Of a stretch of 64,000 nt of DNA, positions 42,740 to 50,754 are shown one piece after another. The stretch's first letter is position 1, and each line of letters opens with the position of its first letter. This DNA comes from Shewanella sp. UCD-KL12 (GTDB lineage: Bacteria > Pseudomonadota > Gammaproteobacteria > Enterobacterales > Shewanellaceae): NCBI RefSeq assembly GCF_001957125.1, contig NZ_MPHJ01000002.1, forward strand, positions 186,001-250,000. Direction: 5' to 3'. A program made the translations under genes and the position numbers. The notes under the pieces are model-generated. The model had not been told where the DNA came from, did not search any database, and saw nothing but the letters and a program-made list of their open reading frames with translations.

Positions 42740-45700
42740 CTAGGCGGCCTTGCGTCTCGATACCTGCTCATATCCGGTGCGGATAAAGCCGGTAAGGAAG
42801 ATAAATAGGATCAGATACCAGAGACGGTAATCTTGCTCAACTTCTTGAGTATCCTGATTGACTTGCTCAAGCTTCTGTCCTGAAACCTGCTGAGTGGCAC
42901 CTTTTGGTGGCACTGCGCTGGTTTCCGGTGCCGCTTGTGGCTGCGTGCTGGCAATCAAGGCTAAGCCAAAGCCTGCCGCTTGCTCATTGGTGTAGTCAGT
43001 GAAGGCTTCGTTGCTGGTGACTACATCATGCTGGTTAGCGATTTCAGTATAGGTTTCAACCATCTTTTTAATGGTTTCAGCATCGGCTTCCCAGTAGCCT
43101 TTTCGCACCGCTTCGAGCATACGTTCGATGATCTGCGCTAGGGCTTCAGGATTGGCGTTTTCGAAGAATTCACGCATCTGCATATCGTACTTATCATCAA
43201 TATACACATCGAAGAACTCTTTCCAGTGATCGTCACGAATCGCTTCGGGTGTCATCACCTCCCAGCCCCACATGTTGTTCATTCTATCTAACATCACAGT
43301 GGCGCCAGCATAACCTGAGTCTTGCATCGCCTTGATCCAGCGCGGGTGGAAGTAGCGGCTACGCATCTCTTGGTTGATAAACTCGCCCATGGTTTGACTC
43401 TTAAGCTGATCTTTACGTCTCAGGTTCGAAACATACATCTCAGGTGTCTTACCATCTAAGTGACGCACGGCTAGGCCAATACCGCCAAAGTACTGGAAGG
43501 GGTCATCGTTCGTCATTAGCGCATAGAGGTTGGTCGAACGAGAGAAGATCACTCCGTCAGTGCCTGACAGCACTTTAGAGTAAAGTCCGGTATCGCCGAC
43601 ATTTTCGCTCCAACGGCTCTCATCTTTACCGAAGGCATAACCCATACGGTCTAAATAGAGATTGGCAAGCTTGCTGTCATCTTCCCAGGTATCAGACGCT
43701 AAGCTGCTATCAGCCAGACCTGTACCATAGTTACCCGTCTCGTTAGAGAAGATACGAATAGATGATAGGTAGTCAGCATCTTCCTCTGACTTACCCTCTT
43801 CGATAAGGGTTTGCTTCAGGGCATTAGCATGGCGGTAGACGAAGTTGTTCTCCTCCTTCATCTTAGCGACCTTGTCGATGGCTTCGGCAAGAAATAGCAT
43901 CACATTAGGGAAGGCGTCACGATATAGGCCAGTTGCTGAGATCACCACATCGATACGTGGACGTTTAAGCTCAGAGACTGGAATAATCTCAGTATCGACC
44001 ACATCACCGCGCTGATCCCACTTAGGCTTTAGGCCCATAGCATGAAGGATCTGTGCTTCAAGGGCGCCGTGATGACGCATGGTTTCTAGTGACCATAGTG
44101 AGAAAGCGAGTTTCTTCGGGTAAGTACCATGCTTAGCCACATAATCATTGATGGTTTGATCCATCAAGGTGACACCCGCATCATAGGCCTCTTTCGAGGG
44201 CACTTTGGCTGGGTTAAAGCCAATAAGGTTACGCCCGGTAGGTGCTGCATCGGGATTACGGATAGGGTCGCCGCCATAGCTCACCGGGATATAGTTCCCC
44301 GATAGTGCTGAAAGCAGGTTGTCTATCTCGGCAATATGTTGGAAGTTATCCCAAAACTTCTGCGCTTCCTCAAGCTTAGGGGTTAACGCTTCAGGAATAT
44401 CTTTAAGCGGCTGCTTTTCGATAAAGGCCTTCAGTAGTGCAAAACCTTCTAATGCCTCTAGCTTGACCACATCGCGCTCATCTTTGCGATTTTCCTTAGC
44501 AATGGCTAGGCCGTGTTTTTGCTCATAATCAGAGGCTAAGGTGACATACTCTTCACCCAGCATCTGGATCATAGTGCTGTATAGGTGTGTCTGCTCTGGC
44601 AGTAGGCCAAAGATATGCACGCCAAGTGGCTGACTCAATTGCGCCAGTTGATTGAGGTGATCTTGAATCTTGACCACATAAGTATCAAAGTCAGCTGCTA
44701 AGTCTTCACCTGTGATAGATAGATCTTTAAGGATATTGAGGGTACTCGCCGCCTTAATGATATTTTCACGGGTGTTTTCTTTGGTTTGACCTTGCTCAAG
44801 TGTCATAAAGTTTGAGATAAGATCGTTAAGCTTGGCGACTTCAGTATACAGACCCGCTTTTGCAAAACCTGGAGTCAGGTGACTAATCATAGTCGCGCGG
44901 CCGCGGCGTTTAGCCTGCATCGCCTCACCGACGTTATCAATAATATAAGGGTAGAAAACCGGGATATTACCAACCGCTAAGCTAGGTGCATCATAGACAG
45001 ATAGCCCACGCTCTTTACCCGTTAACCACTCTTGTGAGCCGTGGGTTCCGAGATGAATATAAGCATCGACCCCAAACACGTCTCGGGTGTAGATATACAT
45101 TGCTAAGTAGCTGTGGTTAATCGGCGTTTTGGTGCTGTGATAAAGTGAAGCGTGCTCATCAATGGTTTCACCGCGCATCCCTTGGGGCAATACAATCATG
45201 TTACCTAGGCTCATACGCGGGATAACAAAGGCAGGTTTACCAGCATTATCGGCGAGCAACTTGCTCTCTTCAGGCTTACCCCAGCGAGCAATGATTGGAT
45301 CTTTGACTGATGCTGGTAGTTGATTAAACCAATCAAGGTAAGTATCCAGCGGCAGGTAGTCGGCAAGGCCTTGCTCAATTAAACCTGAAGTATCTTCATT
45401 TCGGTAATATGGGCGAAGCAGTTTACCTGCACTTTCAATGATCTCTTGTGCCTCTTTAAGCTCGATATTGTAGCCTTGAGCCTTCATCGCCTTAGCGATC
45501 TGTTCGATAGAGGAGGGCACATCAAGGAAGGCGGCACCGATGTTTTTCTCACCTGGAGGGTAGTTCCAAATGAAGGTCGCAACCTTCTTATCAGCATTTG
45601 CAATCTTGCTTAAGTTTGCATGGTTATAGGCACGTTCAACTAAGGCGGCCATATGTGCAGGCATGGCTTTTTTTACGCCTTTGTCGCTGGCTGCTATAAC

Positions 45701-46675
45701 GATAGGATCGGTACTTCCAGTATCTTCAGGCATAACAAGGAAGAAAGGCGTCAGTGATGCCGATACACCAGTATGGTCGGCTTCAAATTCTGCTTCATCG
45801 CCGTCACTGTAGTTAAGTGCATGGATAACGGGGACACCGATTTTGGTGAACTCAGAGCGCCTTTTTTCTACATAGTGTAGTGAGCGGTAGTTGATCATCA
45901 GATCGATACGCGCTTTATCATTGCTATCTATCAATAGCTCAGGGTAGGTCAGCGACTCATCATTGCCTTCAAAGAACACGCCGAATGCCTTAGCGCCTTT
46001 AGCTTCAAGGTCATTAATTATCTGGTCAACAATCTGCTGCTGTTCATAATCGATAACCGATCTGTGCATCGCTACCGCAATAACAGGCTGCTTGGCTTGG
46101 CTATCGGCTGAAAGCCACTGGTAAAAATCCTTCTCATTGCTGGTGACCAGATCGGGGAAGTTCGGGTGGTATAGCCCGACATTTGGCACGATGACTGGTT
46201 CTGCAGCTTGAGTTTCTGAAAGCTTAAATACCTGGTTAGAGAGGTAAACCATCATGTTTTGATAGTTTTTACGGCCTGCATTTTTAAAGTAAAGCCCAAG
46301 CTTATCTTTGTCTGAAGCCTGTAGCCCTTGGTTCATCTTGCTGTTGTTAAGATCGCCCAAGGAGATCACAGCAACATCAGGTGCCTTAGCCAAGTTAGGC
46401 TCAAACTGCTTAAACATATACTTAGACAGCGCTGGGTTGATGCCATCAAGCAAGATAAGATCGGCGTTTGACCAAGCGGCAAATACCTCTTCGTCACTTT
46501 TATCTTTGGTGCTGAAAACCGCCAAGCTAAATGGCTGATCTTTAGCTAGGTTTTCGAGCAGAGCCCCTTTAGATTTTGAAGCATGACCTGACATCATCAA
46601 GAGTACTTCTGGCGGCTCTTTACTAAATGCTGTTGGGGATAGCACCAGTAACATACAGAGCAGAATTATTCGCAT
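42740..46675 (-). CDS. Envelope CobN/BchH-like chelatase subunit (HmuS-like), signal peptide and C-terminal TM
   Basis: 1311 residues of the CobN/magnesium chelatase H family, which normally inserts metal into tetrapyrroles in the cytoplasm. Here the protein starts with a Sec signal peptide (about 1-18, ending PTAFS) and ends in a TM (about 1285-1301) with a basic tail, so the catalytic body should be periplasmic. Family landmarks include HLGTHGSQEWLTGKERGLS, YPYIIDNVGEAMQAKRRGRA and GTGLADSSLASDTWEDDSKL. Its ATG overlaps the stop of the TolR-like gene by 1 nt. No CobS/CobT or ChlI/ChlD partners are present. The layout resembles hmuS of Bacteroidales; removal of metal from heme or cobalt handling are both possible. 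Confidence 0.85.
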   Translation of the reverse strand: MRIILLCMLLVLSPTAFSKEPPEVLLMMSGHASKSKGALLENLAKDQPFSLAVFSTKDKSDEEVFAAWSNADLILLDGINPALSKYMFKQFEPNLAKAPDVAVISLGDLNNSKMNQGLQASDKDKLGLYFKNAGRKNYQNMMVYLSNQVFKLSETQAAEPVIVPNVGLYHPNFPDLVTSNEKDFYQWLSADSQAKQPVIAVAMHRSVIDYEQQQIVDQIINDLEAKGAKAFGVFFEGNDESLTYPELLIDSNDKARIDLMINYRSLHYVEKRRSEFTKIGVPVIHALNYSDGDEAEFEADHTGVSASLTPFFLVMPEDTGSTDPIVIAASDKGVKKAMPAHMAALVERAYNHANLSKIANADKKVATFIWNYPPGEKNIGAAFLDVPSSIEQIAKAMKAQGYNIELKEAQEIIESAGKLLRPYYRNEDTSGLIEQGLADYLPLDTYLDWFNQLPASVKDPIIARWGKPEESKLLADNAGKPAFVIPRMSLGNMIVLPQGMRGETIDEHASLYHSTKTPINHSYLAMYIYTRDVFGVDAYIHLGTHGSQEWLTGKERGLSVYDAPSLAVGNIPVFYPYIIDNVGEAMQAKRRGRATMISHLTPGFAKAGLYTEVAKLNDLISNFMTLEQGQTKENTRENIIKAASTLNILKDLSITGEDLAADFDTYVVKIQDHLNQLAQLSQPLGVHIFGLLPEQTHLYSTMIQMLGEEYVTLASDYEQKHGLAIAKENRKDERDVVKLEALEGFALLKAFIEKQPLKDIPEALTPKLEEAQKFWDNFQHIAEIDNLLSALSGNYIPVSYGGDPIRNPDAAPTGRNLIGFNPAKVPSKEAYDAGVTLMDQTINDYVAKHGTYPKKLAFSLWSLETMRHHGALEAQILHAMGLKPKWDQRGDVVDTEIIPVSELKRPRIDVVISATGLYRDAFPNVMLFLAEAIDKVAKMKEENNFVYRHANALKQTLIEEGKSEEDADYLSSIRIFSNETGNYGTGLADSSLASDTWEDDSKLANLYLDRMGYAFGKDESRWSENVGDTGLYSKVLSGTDGVIFSRSTNLYALMTNDDPFQYFGGIGLAVRHLDGKTPEMYVSNLRRKDQLKSQTMGEFINQEMRSRYFHPRWIKAMQDSGYAGATVMLDRMNNMWGWEVMTPEAIRDDHWKEFFDVYIDDKYDMQMREFFENANPEALAQIIERMLEAVRKGYWEADAETIKKMVETYTEIANQHDVVTSNEAFTDYTNEQAAGFGLALIASTQPQAAPETSAVPPKGATQQVSGQKLEQVNQDTQEVEQDYRLWYLILFIFLTGFIRTGYEQVSRRKAA

Positions 46676-47058
46676 TACAGATTTTCCTTAGTGGCCTGGG
46701 CTGGCGTTTGGCTAGACATTTGTGAGGCGGCATTAGCAGTATCTTGCTCACCAGCTTCAGGGACATAAACAAAGCTGCCGTCTGCCATCTTATAAGCAAC
46801 ACCTGCGCGCATCCCTTCGCCCGAGCCAATTGACCCAGTCGATTTATACTGTTTGATCTCTTTGCCCTCTTTGACGATGACTTCCATGTTAGGTTTGCCG
46901 GCATTTTTAACCACAGTGACATCATCTTCAGAGAAGATATTCATAGGGTTTTGAGCCATGGCAATAAGCAGGGCGGCAATGATCACCAAGAAGACATCAA
47001 TGAGGTTAACGGCACTGACAATCGGGTTTAGCTCCTCATCTTCATCGAGAAATCGCAT
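46675..47058 (-). CDS. DUF2149-like, TolR/ExbD-resembling small membrane protein
   Basis: 127 residues: a short cytoplasmic N-terminus, one TM (about 19-38) starting NLIDVFLVIIAALL, where the Asp is placed like the proton-relay Asp of TolR/ExbD, then a periplasmic domain of about 85 residues. The end is a Gln/Thr/Ala-rich tail. It overlaps both neighbours by 1 nt (TAATG), which implies tight translational coupling with the TolQ-like gene upstream and the CobN-like gene downstream. Proposed second half of a proton-driven motor serving the chelatase. Confidence 0.8.
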   Translation of the reverse strand: MRFLDEDEELNPIVSAVNLIDVFLVIIAALLIAMAQNPMNIFSEDDVTVVKNAGKPNMEVIVKEGKEIKQYKSTGSIGSGEGMRAGVAYKMADGSFVYVPEAGEQDTANAASQMSSQTPAQATKENL

Positions 47059-47588
47059 TAAGCCTCTCCCTTAATTTTGCGAATGTTAATCAGCTCATGG
47101 GCGAACCAGCGCTTTTTCACTGAGGCTGGCCAGAAGGTAATAGTTGAGATAACGAGTCCCCAAATTACGGCCGCAAACGCCACAATAAGGTTTTCACTGA
47201 TCCCTTGAATGTTGCCATCACCTAAGGCTTTGAGCGCAGGTCCCATTGGGATCATAGTGGCGATAAGTCCAAGCATAGGCGCGATACGCGTCACGATACG
47301 TAGACTCTCTAATTTCTTAAGCGCAAACACCTCGAGTTCATCTTCAGAAGCGCTTGGGTTGTTAGCAAAGTAGTTGTGTACTGGGTAACCCGCTAACCAT
47401 TGTGATTTTTTGTTATTGATTTGGGTTTGATAGCCAGCGCTATTCTTTTTTCTGACGAGATAAAGAGAGAGGAACCGCCCCAGAGAGTAAATGGCGTAGA
47501 TGAAAAGTAGGACAATAATGATTAACACAGGGGTCATAAGCATGGCGGATACGTTTGCCATTAAAGATTCGATTTGTTGAATATTCAC
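47058..47588 (-). CDS. MotA/TolQ/ExbB-family proton channel protein
   Basis: About 177 residues with three TMs (about 15-38, 88-110 and 128-150): MLMTPVLIIIVLLFIYAIYS, then a polar basic loop, IAPMLGLIATMIPMGPAL (typical ExbB/TolQ conserved segment) and LIVAFAAVIWGLVISTI. The start is uncertain: GTG 47588 or ATG 47561; the upstream ATG 47657 would lie in the shared promoter region. First gene of the three-gene set; the stop overlaps the next ATG. It would power the CobN-like protein or the divergent receptor. Confidence 0.85.
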   Translation of the reverse strand: MNIQQIESLMANVSAMLMTPVLIIIVLLFIYAIYSLGRFLSLYLVRKKNSAGYQTQINNKKSQWLAGYPVHNYFANNPSASEDELEVFALKKLESLRIVTRIAPMLGLIATMIPMGPALKALGDGNIQGISENLIVAFAAVIWGLVISTITFWPASVKKRWFAHELINIRKIKGEA

Positions 47589-47655
47589 AGGTTTTGGTCT
47601 CAGGTATGTAAAGAAAGTGGAATGTAAACTATTTGGATGATAATGGCAAGAATGC

Positions 47656-47676
47656 AAATGAGATCGATTCGTATTT
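47656..47676. promoter_or_regulatory. Possible Fur box between divergent genes
   Basis: AAATGA-9 nt-ATTT pattern: 21 bp (AAATGAGATCGATTCGTATT plus T) with about two thirds match to the Fur consensus, between the TolQ-like gene and the TonB receptor. By eye only. Confidence 0.4.
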
Positions 47677-47680
47677 TTAT

Positions 47681-47708
47681 TTGATCTTATTTAAAACTTA
47701 AGTATGAT
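47681..47708 (+). promoter_or_regulatory. Putative sigma-70 promoter of the TonB receptor
   Basis: TTGATC-16 bp-TATGAT, 60 bp upstream of the receptor ATG and just downstream of the putative Fur box. Confidence 0.5.
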
Positions 47709-47767
47709 GCCTTCACATAACTAATAACATGTCTACTTTTTGTTAAATTTTCTAAGGAATACACGCT

Positions 47768-49936
47768 ATGTTTAAGCCTGTCCCTGCACTGGTTGCTGTT
47801 GCCGTATCGACTGTTTTGTTCTCATCGGGGGCTAAGGCCGACGACCTGCCGATTAATGATGCTGCCCAGCAGATGGAAGTGCTTGTGATCAGCGGCACTC
47901 GTACTGAAAAGCCGCTGAAAGATGTTGCTGGCAGTATCTCAGTGGTGACCGCTGAGGAGATTGAGCGCCAAGTGGCTACCGATATGAGCCAGCTGTTTAA
48001 GTATGATCCGAGTATCCAAGTTACAGGTGGTATCGGTGGCGCGCAGAACATAGTGGTGCGTGGCATGGGAAGCGACCGCATCTTGATGATCAAAGATGGC
48101 ATGCGTATGAATGAAGGCTATGGCGCTGATGGTCTTAACGACATTGTTGGTCGTGGCTTCATTGAGACTGACACGCTTAAGCAGGTAGAAGTGGCCAAAG
48201 GAGCGGCATCATCTCTGTATGGCTCAGATGCACTGGGCGGCATAGTGGTATTTACGACTAAAGATGCCAGCGATTACCTCGAAGAGGGCGAGACTGTTGG
48301 CGGTAACATTAAAGTCGGATATTCAGACCTGAGTAGTCAGGCCAATGTCTCAGGCACTCTGGCACTAAAAACCGGTGATTTTGAGCAGATGCTTAATGCC
48401 AGCTACCGCGATGGTGAAGAGGAGAAGCGTTACAATGAAGCGCAAAGCCCCTTTAAAGTTGAATCGAGCAGCGTGTTATATAAGGCCAAGTACCACTTAA
48501 ACGATACCGATTTTTTGAGCTTTAGTGCTGATTTGTGGCGTCAAACCCGTAAAGGTGAATCTGCTGATGGCCTGCTTGCCTACTTTAGAGGGCTAGAAGA
48601 GTACGGTTATAACATCGAAGAGGAGAACTCTACCTCAGAAAAAAGCACTGATGCCTTTAAGCTTGAGTATCGTTCAGAAGCAAATACCGCAATGTATGAC
48701 TACTTAAGTGTGGCTGTTTATAGCAACTCTACTAATCAAGATGATGAAGAGTATGCGTTTCTTGATATCAATGCGCCTATGTTTGGTGTGATTGAGAAAC
48801 GTGATATGTGGAAAACGGGCTACTTTGAGCAGCAGACCACAGGCTTTTTGTCTAATGCGACCAAAGAGATCAATGACTGGAACACCATAGGTTATGGTTT
48901 AGATGTTGAAAGCTCTACCAGCTCTCGTACAGTGGTTGAGTACCGTGAAGTTGAAGGCTCGCCAACAAAAGATGTGACGACAGATAAGTTTCCTAAGACA
49001 GATGTCTTTAGAGCGGGTCTGTTTGTAAACGATGAAATGAAGTTCCTCGATGATCGTTTAACGGTAACACCTGGTGTGCGCTTTGATATGTATAAGATGG
49101 ACCCGAACGGGGCGCTTAAAACCGACGGTGAAGAATTTAAGAAGTTTGATGAAAACCATACCTCGTTTAACTTAGGTGCACTTTACTCTATCAGCAACTA
49201 CCTAACCGCTTATGCGCAGTTTGGGCAGGGCTTTAAGGTGCCATCATATGATTTAGCTTATATTGAGCACACTAACTCACCAACCTCGGACTATACCTAT
49301 ACGATTGTGCCAAGCGATGACTTAGCACCAGAAGAGAGTAACAGCTACGAGATAGGGCTACGTGGTCACGTTGGTGATATGGCCTTTACTTCGGCTATCT
49401 TCTATAACGATTATACGAACTTCCTCACCACTGAATTGGTTAGCACAGAAACCATAGACGGTGTGCGTTACGAGACGTATCAATATAACAATATTGACTC
49501 GGTTACCATTAAAGGCGCTGAGGTTGGTTTGACTTACTATATAGGCGATGAGCTCTCAATCTTTGCTAACGCTGCTTATCAAGATGGTAAGAATGACAAC
49601 ACTGGCGATTACATCACTAGCATTAGCCCACTGTCAGGGACTGCGGGTGTCACTTATGAGTCTGAGTCTTGGTCATCTGATCTTGTGATGAACTGGGCAG
49701 ATCGCATGACTAAGGTCAATGAAGGCGATGCCGAAGTGGCGGGTTATGCGGTTGTCGATTGGTTACTTAACTATGATATTAGCGACAACTTTAGACTCAA
49801 CCTTGCGGTTAACAATATCTTCGATACTGAATATGTCCGTTACAGCAACGCATCGGGACATGCTGAAGACTTTGATATGAGCCAAGTGACAGAGGCGGGG
49901 CGTACCTTCGCAGCGAGCCTGTCATATAAGTTTTAA
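47768..49936 (+). CDS. TonB-dependent outer-membrane receptor, heme/tetrapyrrole type
   Basis: 722 residues: signal peptide (about 1-24), a TonB box-like MEVLVISGTRTEK, plug domain (NIVVRGMGSDRILMIKDGMR, GAASSLYGSDALGGIV) and a beta-barrel ending in SLSYKF with the terminal Phe. FGQGFKVPSYDLAYIEHTN and LAPEESNSYEIGLRG fill the place of the FRAP/NPNL region of heme receptors. AAGGAA precedes ATG. Divergent from the TolQ/DUF2149/CobN set, as receptor and chelatase are linked in hmu loci. The ligand is heme or another tetrapyrrole by inference. Confidence 0.88.
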   Translation: MFKPVPALVAVAVSTVLFSSGAKADDLPINDAAQQMEVLVISGTRTEKPLKDVAGSISVVTAEEIERQVATDMSQLFKYDPSIQVTGGIGGAQNIVVRGMGSDRILMIKDGMRMNEGYGADGLNDIVGRGFIETDTLKQVEVAKGAASSLYGSDALGGIVVFTTKDASDYLEEGETVGGNIKVGYSDLSSQANVSGTLALKTGDFEQMLNASYRDGEEEKRYNEAQSPFKVESSSVLYKAKYHLNDTDFLSFSADLWRQTRKGESADGLLAYFRGLEEYGYNIEEENSTSEKSTDAFKLEYRSEANTAMYDYLSVAVYSNSTNQDDEEYAFLDINAPMFGVIEKRDMWKTGYFEQQTTGFLSNATKEINDWNTIGYGLDVESSTSSRTVVEYREVEGSPTKDVTTDKFPKTDVFRAGLFVNDEMKFLDDRLTVTPGVRFDMYKMDPNGALKTDGEEFKKFDENHTSFNLGALYSISNYLTAYAQFGQGFKVPSYDLAYIEHTNSPTSDYTYTIVPSDDLAPEESNSYEIGLRGHVGDMAFTSAIFYNDYTNFLTTELVSTETIDGVRYETYQYNNIDSVTIKGAEVGLTYYIGDELSIFANAAYQDGKNDNTGDYITSISPLSGTAGVTYESESWSSDLVMNWADRMTKVNEGDAEVAGYAVVDWLLNYDISDNFRLNLAVNNIFDTEYVRYSNASGHAEDFDMSQVTEAGRTFAASLSYKF

Positions 49937-50120
49937 GCCTGATTAGCTCTTAAAACTGACAAGCTCTTAAAACTGAGTAGCTGCTAGAGCTAACAAGGTC
50001 TAAGAGCTAAGAAGATTTTAGGGCTAAGAGGGGCTGAAACTGAGAAGGTGCTAGAACAGAGAAGGTGCTAGAACAGAGAAGCTAACAGGGAGGTAAGGTT
50101 TTAAAGCCCCAAGGTTCACA
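49937..50120. other. Degenerate short-repeat region after the receptor
   Basis: Imperfect repeats of GCTCTTAAAACTGA (49950, 49969 areas) and AGAAGGTGCTAGAACAG (50043, 50060 areas); no coding potential. Confidence 0.6.
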
Positions 50121-50159
50121 AAAAAGGCTATAGACTCATTGAGTTTATAGCCTTTTTTA
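50121..50159. terminator. Bidirectional terminator between receptor and DUF2956 gene
   Basis: Long stem AAAAAGGCTATAGACTC / GAGTTTATAGCCTTTTTT with A-run before and T-run after; serves both convergent genes. Confidence 0.9.
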
Positions 50160-50178
50160 TTGCCATTAGCTGTACAGC

Positions 50179-50508
50179 TTAAGCGAGTAAAAATGTGTAA
50201 GCGATAAATCCCAGCCAGCTGATAACCAGCAATGCCCAAGGCAGCCCATTGCCTTTGGTACTTGTATCAACCTCAACATCGTCATTCACTTCAGCTTCTG
50301 CTGCGCGAGCTTTGGCTTTAATATCTTGTTTGCGAGACTTATCCCTATCCCTTGCTTTACTCTTTTGTTGCTTCTTATATTCAGCAATACCTTTCTCGAT
50401 ACCTAAAGCAATGAGCCTAGTTTGCTCTTTTGTTTGTCCAGGTTTTTGAGTGGCTTTGGCAACTTTCATCGCCTCATTTTGTGTTTCTGTTGAGATCTGT
50501 TTGGCCAT
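50179..50508 (-). CDS. DUF2956-like small tail-anchored protein
   Basis: 109 residues: soluble N-terminal half (MAKQISTETQNEAMKVAKATQKPGQ, shown in part: residues 1-20 MAKQISTETQNEAMKVAKAT), a very basic coiled segment KKQQKSKARDRDKSRKQDIK, an acidic stretch and one C-terminal TM (about 90-108). This is the pattern of a family found in Vibrio and Shewanella. The function is unknown. Convergent with the receptor gene, sharing the terminator at 50121. Confidence 0.8.
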   Translation of the reverse strand: MAKQISTETQNEAMKVAKATQKPGQTKEQTRLIALGIEKGIAEYKKQQKSKARDRDKSRKQDIKAKARAAEAEVNDDVEVDTSTKGNGLPWALLVISWLGFIAYTFLLA

Positions 50509-50754
50509 CGTATCTGCGAGTCTCTGCTGCTATCTATTAAGGAGGTGCTAGGGAAGTGCTAGGCTTGGTAAGGTTAACATTGTGGGCATAAAGTGACTAG
50601 ATGCTTAGCGTATTCCGATGGGAATCAATAGATTTAGATACAAACAAACTCCATCATGAGTGCAGACTTTTGGTATTCTGAGATTCTATTCCCGATCAAT
50701 TGCTATAAATTGATGATCAAACTTGAGAACTCGCTCACAAAGTAAGGAAGACAA

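Noticed and set aside
42740..46675. Canonical aerobic cobaltochelatase CobN
   Set aside because: The signal peptide, C-terminal TM, lack of CobS/CobT and linkage to TolQ/TolR-like genes and a TonB receptor do not fit cytoplasmic cobalamin synthesis.
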